Below, piece by piece: positions 22,711 to 31,000 of a stretch of DNA of 37,640 nt. The DNA lies in assembly GCA_020073585.1 (NCBI GenBank), contig JAIQEV010000037.1, forward strand, positions 1 through 37,640, in the 5' to 3' direction. The notes under the pieces were generated by a model. That model ran no database searches and had not been told where the DNA came from. It was given only the letters and a program-made list of their open reading frames with translations. The stretch comes from Terriglobia bacterium (GTDB lineage: Bacteria > Acidobacteriota > Terriglobia > Acidiferrales > UBA7541). Each line of letters starts with the position of its first letter. The first letter of the stretch is position 1. The position numbers and the translations under genes were made by a program.

Positions 22711-22738
22711 TTGACCTTATGCAAGATGCTGCTATGCT
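22711..22738 (+). promoter_or_regulatory. Sigma-70-type promoter of the DHH/membrane-protein unit
   Basis: TTGACC (22711-22716) and TATGCT (22733-22738) are 16 bases apart, matching 5 of 6 and 4 of 6 consensus bases. Transcription would begin near 22745, about 20 bases before the leader ORF and its GAGGAG ribosome site. Confidence 0.6.
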
Positions 22739-22766
22739 TCTCCCGAATAATACAGAACGAGGAGAA

Positions 22767-22811
22767 ATGGTCCGGGCAGAACTCCGGAACGTCCCTAAGG
22801 GGGCAGACTAG
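22767..22811 (+). CDS. 14-codon leader ORF overlapping the DHH gene start
   Basis: Directly behind an excellent GAGGAGAA site, the ATG at 22767 opens MVRAELRNVPKGAD. It stops at TAG, whose G is the first base of the GTG start of the DHH gene (TAGTG). This tight stop-start overlap suggests that ribosomes reading the leader re-initiate on the phosphoesterase, or that the leader is a regulatory peptide. It could also be chance. It does not resemble a known attenuator peptide. Confidence 0.45.
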   Translation: MVRAELRNVPKGAD

Positions 22812-23797
22812 TGCGACACGATGCAACACTGTATCTCCACTTTCCCTGCTTTGATGGGGTCATCTCAGGAGTACTCGCATCAGACCTCCTAGAACAGCAA
22901 GGATGGTCTTTTAAGCGATTCTGCCCCGTCAACTATGATCTGCGGGCTGGCTGGGCTTCCAATCGCTTAGATACTCCGTCAGCTGTCGTCGATTTTCTTT
23001 ATCACCCTGACGCACAGTTTTGGGCAGACCACCATTCGACTACCTTTTTGTCCCAGGAACTTCGGCTTGATTACGAACGGCGAAAAGAACCCCGGCTTTT
23101 GTACGACAGCGCGGCAGGCTCTTGCGCGCTCTTGCTATGGCGGAACTTTTCAGATTGGTTCAATTCAAAGAGGGCTAGTTATCGGGAGATGGTGGATTGG
23201 GCAGATAAAATCGACTCTGCTAATTATGCAGACGTACGCGAGGCGGTTTTCGGAGACACCCCCGCACTTGTAATACACCGCAGTTTAATTATTCGGAGTG
23301 ACGCGGAATACTGTGGTTTTTTAATTCAAGCTCTGCGAAATGGCAGTTTGGGCGAAGTTGCGAAGCTCCTGGAGGTTCGTGACAGATCGAACGAGTCACG
23401 TGCCTTGATTGATGCGGGCTTGGCAAGTTTTCGGGGCTCTGCGCATCTCGAAGGGGGTGAAATTGTTTTTTTTCTGTTGGATGCGAAGCCCAATGAGATT
23501 GTTAGCCGATACGCTCCTTTCTATTTCTTCCCTCGGGCCCGATACTCTATAGGCCTCGTTCGCGGCGATAAAAGCGCGAAAATTACCGCAATGAGAAACC
23601 CCTGGATTGAGTTTGATAGCGTGCCTCTAGGTCCGATCTTTGAGCGCTATGGGGGCGGCGGGCATCATCGTGTCGCCTCAGTCATTCTGAAGGACGAGCG
23701 CTTCGGTGAGGCTGAGGGTATTGTTAGACAACTACTGTCCGAGATTCAAAGGCAGGACACGGCTTATTTCGAACCTCTCCGTCGAGCGCTGGCATGA
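22811..23797 (+). CDS. DHH/DHHA1-family phosphoesterase
   Basis: The 328-residue protein carries DHH-family metal motifs: LHFPCFDGVISG (His10, Asp15), VVDF (Asp61), the name motif WADHHST (Asp73-His74-His75) and WADKIDSA (Asp132, Asp135). The C-terminal DHHA1 substrate motif YGGGGHHR is at 280-287. Relatives hydrolyse short oligonucleotides, pAp or linear and cyclic dinucleotides with Mn ions. Motif I here lacks the usual second Asp (CFDG instead of DxD), as in some divergent branches, so the substrate is open. The start is GTG, with AGGGGG 8-9 bases upstream, and the gene overlaps the preceding leader by one base and the next gene by four. Base composition is clearly lower in GC than the flanks, which suggests acquisition. 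No signal peptide; it should act in the cytoplasm or at the membrane with its partner. Confidence 0.85.
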   Translation: MRHDATLYLHFPCFDGVISGVLASDLLEQQGWSFKRFCPVNYDLRAGWASNRLDTPSAVVDFLYHPDAQFWADHHSTTFLSQELRLDYERRKEPRLLYDSAAGSCALLLWRNFSDWFNSKRASYREMVDWADKIDSANYADVREAVFGDTPALVIHRSLIIRSDAEYCGFLIQALRNGSLGEVAKLLEVRDRSNESRALIDAGLASFRGSAHLEGGEIVFFLLDAKPNEIVSRYAPFYFFPRARYSIGLVRGDKSAKITAMRNPWIEFDSVPLGPIFERYGGGGHHRVASVILKDERFGEAEGIVRQLLSEIQRQDTAYFEPLRRALA

Positions 23798-24711
23798 TTG
23801 AGAGATTCAACTTTTACGATGTTTACGGGTATTTCTTACCGGGTTTTGGCCTCCTAGGATTGATTTGGCTTCCCTTTGGACTCTTCAAACATTCTTGGCC
23901 TTCGAAAGAAGTGGGGTCGGCCCTAATCGCTGTAGTTCTTGCCTACATCGTGGGGCATTTTATCCAAACTCTGGCTACCCAAGCTCTTCCATCTCGAACC
24001 AAGGATTCGTTTGGAAACTCGCGATATCCTTCTGATTTTTTCTTGGATCCCGAAAACCCCACATTCTCGAAGCAGTTCAAGGAACAGCTCGCCAGCATTG
24101 TCAGGAGCAGCTTTGGCATAGACCTGATGGTCGAAAAGGCGCCAGCGCGAAAAAATGATCCGGAGTTCGCCGCTGTCACGAGGCGGCGGCAAGACGCATT
24201 CTTGCTGAGCCGCGGGGTTCTCATACGAGAGAAAATCGCCGCCTACCCGGAGCAATTCGAGGGTATGTATACTTTGATGCGTGGGCTCGCCACTGCTTCT
24301 TTTTTTGGATTCGCATACTTCGTTGGCTGGACCTCAGCTATTTCTCAGGCTGAATGTCTCACGAAGCTGGCTATCGGATTCCTCACTTTAGCTTTGGCAT
24401 GCATTGTGATATTCGCTTTCCTTCCGATTCGTTTCACCGTAAGTCCGGCTATGCGTGCTTGGCTTGAAAAGACCAGTCTTGCCGCATTCTTACTGGCGTT
24501 CCTCTGCTCTGGGCATCTGTGTGGACTCGGATTCGTCAATTCAGGGTCCGAAGCTGCACTACTCGCTGGACTCGCGGCTGTTTCACTGATTCTCTTTCTA
24601 CGGTTTTTCACCGCATATAAGAGCTTCGCGCAAGAATTTGCGAAGGCTGTCTGGCGCGATTATGTGGGTCATAGCAGAGTTGCCGTTCGTCTTAACGACA
24701 CAGTCGAGTAA
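23794..24711 (+). CDS. Multi-pass membrane protein of unknown function, coupled to the DHH phosphoesterase
   Basis: The 305-residue protein shows hydrophobic helices near 13-31 (YFLPGFGLLGLIWLPFG), 42-62, 168-188, 194-214, 228-248 and 252-272. A soluble segment of about 100 residues (64-165) between helices two and three is rich in charged residues (VEKAPARKNDPEFAAVTRRR). The N-terminus IERFNFYDVYGYFLPG resembles other orphan membrane proteins from accessory loci that start with a YDxYGYxLPG signature; I know no function for them. ATG 23794 overlaps the phosphoesterase stop (ATGA), so the two are translated together. A membrane effector gated by a nucleotide that the DHH enzyme makes or removes is one possible reading, by analogy with two-gene sensor-effector units, but nothing here proves it. 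Confidence 0.75.
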   Translation: MIERFNFYDVYGYFLPGFGLLGLIWLPFGLFKHSWPSKEVGSALIAVVLAYIVGHFIQTLATQALPSRTKDSFGNSRYPSDFFLDPENPTFSKQFKEQLASIVRSSFGIDLMVEKAPARKNDPEFAAVTRRRQDAFLLSRGVLIREKIAAYPEQFEGMYTLMRGLATASFFGFAYFVGWTSAISQAECLTKLAIGFLTLALACIVIFAFLPIRFTVSPAMRAWLEKTSLAAFLLAFLCSGHLCGLGFVNSGSEAALLAGLAAVSLILFLRFFTAYKSFAQEFAKAVWRDYVGHSRVAVRLNDTVE

Positions 24712-24782
24712 TGACATACTTTGGCGGGTGGCTCTCGATAAGAGCGAAGGCGCTCCGCCACAACATTCGAATACCCGAAAAA

Positions 24783-24816
24783 TTATATCGAACATGTTTA
24801 TCGGTTGAGATATAAT
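24783..24816 (+). promoter_or_regulatory. Perfect TATAAT box inside an imperfect inverted repeat
   Basis: TATAAT lies at 24811-24816, with a poor -35 (TCGAAC, 24788-24793) 17 bases upstream. The arms TTATATCGAAC (24783-24793) and GTTGAGATATAA (24804-24815) are near-complementary and embrace the spacer, as an operator would. Confidence 0.35.
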
Positions 24817-25063
24817 GTCGTTTGTGTTCGGCGCGGAGGAGACAGGACGACACGCCCTTGTCCGCGCAACCTGCCCGCCCGCAAATCCCTTTTCCCTGCA
24901 TCCACTTTACGAACTTCCGGCTCGCGGAACCGCTTCCGCAACCCCTGCAGAATCAGCTCTTACCAACCCATCCGCAAGAATATGCAAACAAAGAATTTCA
25001 ACTCCCTTCGTTTGATACTTTTGTCCATCCCTCCCGTGTAACCCCTTTAGATTCCGCTCTTAC

Positions 25064-25080
25064 AAAAAACACCGGGGGTG
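25064..25080 (-). terminator. Possible weak terminator of the ABC ATPase gene
   Basis: On the minus strand CACC-CCC-GGTG is followed by six T, 33 bases after the ABC gene stop. The stem is only 4 bp, so the call is tentative. Confidence 0.3.
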
Positions 25081-25112
25081 GGGGTGGCAAAAAGGCAGGG
25101 TCCTGGTACCGG

Positions 25113-25907
25113 CTACCACAAATGGAAGTGTCCGTCGTGCTGCGCCAGCCGCACCGGCGCCCCGAACAGCTCCGTCAGCCGCTCGGACGTCAGCACGCGC
25201 GCCTTCGGCCCGTCCGCCAGGATGCGCCCGGCGCGCAGCAGCACCACCCGCTCGATCTCCGGGATGATCTCCGAGACGTGGTGCGTCACCAGCAGAATCC
25301 CCAGCCCGGCCTGCGCCAGCTCGCGCATCGTCGCGCGCAGTTGCATCTGCGCGGCGATGTCCAGCGCGTTGCTCGGCTCGTCGAAGAGCAGCGTCCGCGG
25401 ATTGTGCACCAGGGCGCGGGCAATCAGCGTGCGCTTGGCCTCCCCGGAGGACATCTCCGCCACCGCGCGCCCCGCCAGATGCGCGATGCCCAGCCGCGCC
25501 AGCGCCGCTTCGGCCCGCTCCCGGTGCTCCGGCGCGGGATGGTGATTGGGGAAAATGCGCGTGCTGCTGAAGAATCCCGAGAGCACCACGTCGCGGCACG
25601 TGGCGTCGGTCGCGCACATCGCCAGCAGGTCCGGCGAAACGATGCCCAGCAGCGCGCGCAGCTCGAAAATGTCCCAGCGTTCCTTGCCCAGAATGGAGAT
25701 GGACGAGCCCTCTTGGACCACGGGATAGCATTCCCGGGTAATGGTCTTGATCAGCGTGGATTTCCCGCACCCGTTCGGCCCCAGGATGCACACGTGCTCC
25801 CCGTCGCCGATGCGCAGCGAAACGTCGTCCAGCGCCGCGCGCTCCCCGCGCAGCACCGTGACGTGCCGCATCTCCAGCAGCGCCGGCCTCGTCTTGTTCG
25901 CCGTCAT
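25113..25907 (-). CDS. ABC transporter ATP-binding protein (lone ATPase)
   Basis: The 264-residue ATPase has Walker A GPNGCGKST near 45, a Q-loop region around GIVSPDLLAM, the signature MSSGEAKR (in place of LSGGQ), Walker B RTLLFDEPSNALD and the H-loop VTHHVSEI. The sequence style (LRGERAALDDVSLRIGDGEH.. SILGKERWDIFELRALLGIVS) resembles ModF/YlmA-like ATPases, which often stand alone and have no certain substrate. No permease or binding protein gene is beside it. ATG 25907 is used; a GTG one codon upstream is equally possible and neither has a clear ribosome site. Upstream, 25908-25984 is unremarkable. Confidence 0.88.
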   Translation of the reverse strand: MTANKTRPALLEMRHVTVLRGERAALDDVSLRIGDGEHVCILGPNGCGKSTLIKTITRECYPVVQEGSSISILGKERWDIFELRALLGIVSPDLLAMCATDATCRDVVLSGFFSSTRIFPNHHPAPEHRERAEAALARLGIAHLAGRAVAEMSSGEAKRTLIARALVHNPRTLLFDEPSNALDIAAQMQLRATMRELAQAGLGILLVTHHVSEIIPEIERVVLLRAGRILADGPKARVLTSERLTELFGAPVRLAQHDGHFHLW

Positions 25908-25984
25908 CACGATGCGATTAACAATACCTCAGAAACGCTTCTCGTCCTTCCGGGTGCAGCGCGGCCGGCCGGAAAGGAACCGTT

Positions 25985-26090
25985 CGTCATTCCGAGCGCA
26001 GCGGGCCGGTTTTATCGGCCCGCGCAGTCGAGGAATCTCTCTTACTCCCTACTTCCTTACCTCTTTACTTCTTTACTTCCCTGCTTCTCC
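25985..26090. repeat. Dispersed intergenic repeat, copy 2, with an inserted hairpin and pyrimidine tract
   Basis: CGTCATTCC (25985-25993) and GAGGAATCTCTCTTA (26030-26044) repeat the ends of 21143-21173. Between them, GCGGGCCG (26001-26008) and CGGCCCGC (26016-26023) form a perfect 8-bp hairpin with loop GTTTTAT. A C/T-rich run with repeated TTACTTC/CTTTACTT units follows to about 26090. Confidence 0.6.
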
Positions 26091-26126
26091 GCCCACAATC
26101 CCCCGGGCGGTTATACAATGATAGGG

Positions 26127-27017
26127 ATGCGCATCACCGCCCATTCCGCGAAATCCGGGCTGCTCCTGGTGCTGGGGCTGCTGCTGAGCGGCCTCGCCGC
26201 CGCGCAAAGTCCCGCTCCCGCGGACGGCGCGCCCGGCACCGCGGCGGGCAATGTCGCCGCCGCCGGTCCGGTGATCCGCTTCGTGCGCAATCCCGACCCG
26301 GCCCCGCCTTTTGCGCTCAAAGATCTCGACGGCAAGCCGCTCGCGCTCGAAGCGCTGCGCGGCAAAGTGGTCCTGCTCAATTTCTGGGCCACCTGGTGCA
26401 AGCCCTGCCGCGCGGAAGTTCCCGATCTCATCGAGCTGCAGGCGAAATACGCCGGCAAGCTGCAGATCGTCGGCCTCACCGTGGACGACGATGCGATCGA
26501 GGGCGTGCAGAAGTTCGTGCAGGAGTTCGGCATCAACTATCCCGTGGCCATCACCCCGCCGGAGCTGCGCGCGAGTTACGGCGGAATTCCCGCGCTGCCC
26601 ACGTCGTTCCTGCTGGACACCGAAGGGCGCGTGGTGCAGAAGCACACCGGGCTGCGCGACCCGGCGCTCTACGAAACGGAGATTCGCGCGCTGCTCGGCC
26701 TGCCTTTCGGCGCCCGGATCGAAACTTTCGAGGACACCGGCCAGATCTTTCTGCAGCACGCCGACCGCGCCACCGAGCTTCCCGGCGTGGACCTCGCGAA
26801 GCTCACTCCGGAACAGAAGCAGGCTGCGCTGCGCCGCTTCAACGCGGAAAGCTGCCCCTGCCCCTGCCAGTTGACGCTGGCGCAGTGCCGCATCAACGAT
26901 TCCTCCTGCCCGCTGAGCCAGGCCGCCGCCAGAAAGATCGTCGCGGCCCTCCTGGCCCCGGCGCATCGCCGCGCAAAATCCGCCCGGCCCGCCGCCTCGG
27001 ACAAGAAAAAGCCGTGA
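26127..27017 (+). CDS. TlpA/ResA-like thioredoxin-fold thiol oxidoreductase with Cys-rich tail
   Basis: The 296-residue exported protein has a signal peptide (SGLLLVLGLLLSGLAAAQ, cleavage near 26). It then has a thioredoxin domain (about 55-190) with the active site FWATWCKPCRAEVP and the cis-Pro region GIPALPTSFLLD. TlpA/ResA proteins reduce or exchange disulfides in the periplasm, often on apocytochrome c or copper-site proteins, which would suit a host with many c hemes. The C-terminal 60 residues form an extension with six cysteines (ESCPCPCQLTLAQCRINDSSCPLS). ATG 26127 gives the cleaner signal peptide; ATG 26118 is the alternative. Neither has a normal ribosome site, and a TATACAAT box at 26112-26119 would place the transcript start close to 26127, so leaderless translation is possible. 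Confidence 0.85.
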   Translation: MRITAHSAKSGLLLVLGLLLSGLAAAQSPAPADGAPGTAAGNVAAAGPVIRFVRNPDPAPPFALKDLDGKPLALEALRGKVVLLNFWATWCKPCRAEVPDLIELQAKYAGKLQIVGLTVDDDAIEGVQKFVQEFGINYPVAITPPELRASYGGIPALPTSFLLDTEGRVVQKHTGLRDPALYETEIRALLGLPFGARIETFEDTGQIFLQHADRATELPGVDLAKLTPEQKQAALRRFNAESCPCPCQLTLAQCRINDSSCPLSQAAARKIVAALLAPAHRRAKSARPAASDKKKP

Positions 27018-27099
27018 AGCGCGCGCACTTCGCGGAAGAAATTCCTGCCGCCGCAGCGCACCGGAAAAGTCCGCGGCCTGCTAAACTAACAGGGATCCT

Positions 27100-28029
27100 A
27101 TGAACATAAACACGAAAACGCTATTTTTCCTGGGGCTGATCGTCTCCGCGACGGGTTTGCTCTCTCCGCCCCTGGCGCTGACCGCGGGCCTGCTGTACGG
27201 GCTGAGTTTCGCCCATCCCTTTCATACCGACAGCCGCAACCTCGCCAAGTTCCTCCTGCAGTCCTCGGTGGTGGCCCTGGGATTCGGCATGAATCTGCAG
27301 GAAGTGCTGAAGGCCGGACGCAGCGGATTTGTGTACACCGCGGTGGGCATCGCGTTTGCCTTGAGCGCGGGATACGCCATCGGGCGGCTGCTGCAGGTGC
27401 AGGGCGCGCCGTCCTTTCTGATCAGCACGGGCACGGCCATCTGCGGCGGCAGCGCCATTGCCGCGGTGGGACCGATCATCGAAGCCGGCGAGGAGGAGAT
27501 GGCCGTCTCGCTGGGCACGGTGTTCATTCTGAATTCCATCGCGCTGCTGATCTTTCCGCTGATCGGCTGGTCGCTGCATCTGACGCAGGGGCAGTTCGGG
27601 CTGTGGGCGGCGCTGGCGATTCATGATACGAGCTCGGTGGTGGGAGCGGCGGCGCGCTACGGCGCGGCGGCCCTGGTGGTGGGCACGACGGTGAAACTGG
27701 CGCGAGCGCTGTGGATCGTGCCGCTGTCGCTGGGCACGGCGGCGGCGCGGAAGAGCGATTCGCGGGTGCAGATTCCCTGGTTTATTTTTCTGTTTTGCCT
27801 GGCCGCGGTGGTCAACACCTACGTGCCGCGGATTTCCGGGGCGACGCACGCCCTGTTCAACCTGGGACGCCTGGGGCTGACGGCCACGCTGTTCCTGATC
27901 GGCACGGGCATCTCCCGGGGCACGCTCAAGCAAGTGGGCTGGCGGCCGCTGCTGCAGGGCGTTCTGCTGTGGATGGTGGTGGGCGCCGGGTCGCTGTGGC
28001 TCATCCGCGCCGGCTGGATCAGTTTCTAG
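27100..28029 (+). CDS. YeiH-family (PF03601) putative sulfate/anion exporter membrane protein
   Basis: The 309-residue protein has about nine or ten membrane helices. Family landmarks include NLAKFLLQSSVVALGFGMNL near 47, ISTGTAICGGSAIAAVGPII near 108, and AIHDTSSVVGAAARYG near 175, all typical of the YeiH/UPF0324 family. Members are annotated as putative sulfate exporters, but direct transport data are few. AGGGATCCT precedes the ATG. It follows the TlpA-like gene by 82 bases on the same strand, but a shared transcript is not evident. It converges with the hybrid kinase gene with only 40 bases between stops. Confidence 0.88.
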   Translation: MNINTKTLFFLGLIVSATGLLSPPLALTAGLLYGLSFAHPFHTDSRNLAKFLLQSSVVALGFGMNLQEVLKAGRSGFVYTAVGIAFALSAGYAIGRLLQVQGAPSFLISTGTAICGGSAIAAVGPIIEAGEEEMAVSLGTVFILNSIALLIFPLIGWSLHLTQGQFGLWAALAIHDTSSVVGAAARYGAAALVVGTTVKLARALWIVPLSLGTAAARKSDSRVQIPWFIFLFCLAAVVNTYVPRISGATHALFNLGRLGLTATLFLIGTGISRGTLKQVGWRPLLQGVLLWMVVGAGSLWLIRAGWISF

Positions 28030-28069
28030 CTGGCCGCGAAGAAGACGGAACCCGCGTCCGGCCGGGCTG

Positions 28070-31000
28070 TTATTGCGGCTTCCCCTCGAGCGCGCGCGGC
28101 GCATTTTCCTTGCGCTGCGGCGCGGCCTTGTCCAGTATGCCGCGCACTTTGCGCGCCAGATCGGAAGGCCGGTAGGGCTTGGCGAGGAACTCAATTCCCG
28201 GATCGAGCACTCCGTGGTGAACGATGGCATCTTGCGTGTAGCCGGAGACGTAGAGCGCCTTGATGCCGGGGCGCAACTCCGTCAATTTCTGAACCAGCTG
28301 GGGACCGCTTAGTCCGGGCATGACCACATCGGTAATCACGATCGCAATCGGTCCGGGATGACTTTCCACAATGGGGAGCGCCTCGGCGCTGTTGCTGGCC
28401 ACGAGGAGGGTGTAGCCCTGCGCGGCGAGATACTCGCGGGCCATGGTGCGCAATTCCTCATCGTCCTCGACCACGAGGACGGTCTCCGTGCCGCGCATCT
28501 CTCCTTGCTGGGGCGTGGCGGCCGGCAAGGCCTGCGGTTTTTCGTTTACGCGCGGCAGGTAGATCTTGAAGGATGTGCCTTTGCCCACCTCGCTGTAGAC
28601 CTCGATGTGCCCGCCGCTCTGCTTGACGATACCGTAGACGGTGGAGAGTCCCAGCCCCGTGCCCTTGCCCGGCTCCTTGGTGGTGAAAAAGGGCTCGAAG
28701 ATGCGCTGCCGGGTGGCCTCGTCTATACCGGTCCCGGTGTCCGAGATGGCCAGCATGACGTATTCTCCAGGCTCTCCGGTTACATGCTTGCGGCAGTACT
28801 CCTCGTCCAGAGTCACATTGGCGGCCTCCAGAGTGAGAATGCCGCCGTGGGGCATGGCGTCTCTGGCGTTGACGGCTAGATTCATGACGACCTGCTCCAT
28901 CTGTCCGGGGTCGACTCGCACTTGTCCGAGGGAAGGATCGGCATGCCTGCGCAGTTCGATATTTTCTCCGATGAGATGCTGCAGCAGGTGATCCATGTCC
29001 TGGAGGAAGCCGTTCAGGTCCAGGACGCGGAGGGCCAGAACCTGTTTTCTGCTGAAGGCCAGCAATTGCTGGATGAGGGAAGCGGCGCGGCGGCCGGCTT
29101 TCTCGATGTGTTCGATTTTCTTGCGCTGGGGATCGCCGGGGGCCATGGCTTCCATGACGAGATCGGAGTAGCCCAGAATGGCACTTAACAGATTGTTAAA
29201 GTCGTGGGCGATGCCCCCGGCGAGCTGGCCGACGGCTTCCATTTTTTGCGCTTGACGATATTGCTCTTCGAGCTTGCGGAGCTCGGTAATGTCGTTGGCC
29301 TGGGAGGCGATTCCGACGACTTGCCCGGCGGCGTCCACCAAGGGAGAGCTGTACCATTCGCAGAGAATGATTTTGCCGTCCTTGGTGATGTTTTCCTGGG
29401 TGCCGCGGGCGCCGCCGCAACGCGCGAGGAGGCCGCCGGCGATCTCCCGCAAATGTTCGCGGGCGCTTTCCGGGAAGATGAAATTGAGTTCCCGCCCCAA
29501 AGCCTCGGCCCGGGAGTATCCGAAGACTTTCTCGGCGGCGAGATTCCATTCGGTGACCTGCAGAGCGTGGTTCCATTCGATGGCGGCCATGGGCGATTGC
29601 CGGACGTAGAGGGAGAGGCGCTGCTGGGATTCGCGCAGCTCTTCCAGCATCCGCAGGTGCTCCTGCATCTTTTCGCGCAGAATGGCGTTGGCCTGGGAGA
29701 ATTGGGTGGTGCGCTCGCGGACGCGCTGCTCCAATTCTTCCTGGTAGCGGCGCACCTCGTCTTCCATTTTTTTGCGCTCGGTGATGTCCGTCAGGGAGCC
29801 CACATAGCCGGTGATTTTTCCATCGTGGGTGACGACGGGGGCGGCCTGGGCGATGACCCACACCACGCCGAAGCTAGGATTCAGGTAGCGATGCTCGGAG
29901 TGGAAGCGGGAGCCCTGGCGGATAGCGCGCGCCAGGCCGCTGACGACGAGTTCGCGGTCGCCGGGATGGAGGGCCTGGGTCCATTCTCCGTTGCGCGCCT
30001 GTTTGGAGGAAAGACCGGTGATCTCACACCAGCGATGATTGACGTACAGGCTTTGCCCCTGGGCATCGGTGTAGAAGAATCCGACCGGGGAGACCTCCGC
30101 CAGATTGCGGAAGCGCTCTTCGCTCTGGCGCAGGGCCTGCTCCATCTGCTTGCGCTCGGTGATGTCCTCGGAGAGACCGAGGAGAAAGGCCGGAGAGCCG
30201 GAAGCGTCGCGAATGGAGATTTTCCTGGTATGGAGAATGCGGACGCCCTGGCGCTTGGTATGCAGGGCTTCCTCGGCAATGTCCACCAGCCGGCCGCTGG
30301 AGAAGACCTCGCGATCCTTGGAGGTGAAGAAGTCGGCCTCCGGCTTGGGGAACAGATCGTAGACATTGCGGCCCAGGAGCTCCGTGCGGGCAAAGCCCAG
30401 GAGCTCTTCGGCGGCTTTGTTGACGCGGACAAAGCGCAGGTCCTGGGCGTCCTTGAGGAAGACCATGTTGGGGATGTTTTCGACGATGGAATCGAGAAAA
30501 CTGTTGGCTTGGCTGACGATTTCTTCGCCAAACTTGCGCGCGCTGATGTCGGTCAAGGAGCCGGCCATGCGGCAGGGCCTGCCGGCGGCGTCGCGCCGGG
30601 AGATCCCCCGCGCGAGGACCCAGCGGTAGCTGCCGTTCTTGTGCAGCAGGCGGTGTTCGACCTCGAAGGCCGGAAGCGAGCCCTGCAGATGGGCCTGCAA
30701 CGCCGAGTGCACGCTGTTCCGATCGTCGGGATGAATGCGGCTGGCCCAACTCTCATAGACATTGGGCAGCTCGGAGTCCTGAAAGCCCAGAATCTGCTTG
30801 AAGCGCGGAGACAAGAAATTTTCGTTGGTGGGGATATGCCAGTCCCACAAGCCGTCGTTGGAACCGCCCACGGCCAGGGCATAGCGTTCCTCGCTCTCGC
30901 GCAGGGCCGCGGCAGCGCGGCGGCGATCCTGGATGTCCCGCGCCAGCATGTAGTAGACCGCGCCCAGCAGAAAGAGGAGCGCGGCCACGACCGCGGCAAT

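Larger units (their letters stand above)
24712..25112. other. Gene-free stretch right of the lower-GC segment
   Basis: No supported gene. It contains an inverted repeat over a TATAAT box (24783-24816), a pyrimidine-rich run, and near 25064-25109 G-rich tracts with an A run that may end the ABC ATPase gene. The promoter-like box has no recognisable gene behind it in either frame examined, so a lost or noncoding transcript is possible. Confidence 0.5.

Noticed and set aside
24815-25015. 66-codon frame behind the TATAAT box
   Set aside because: The start lies inside the -10 box itself, there is no ribosome site, and the translation has no recognisable features.
24822-26126. Long upstream extension of the TlpA-like frame
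   Set aside because: It crosses the repeat region and lies antisense to the ABC ATPase; the protein only becomes meaningful at the signal peptide near 26127.
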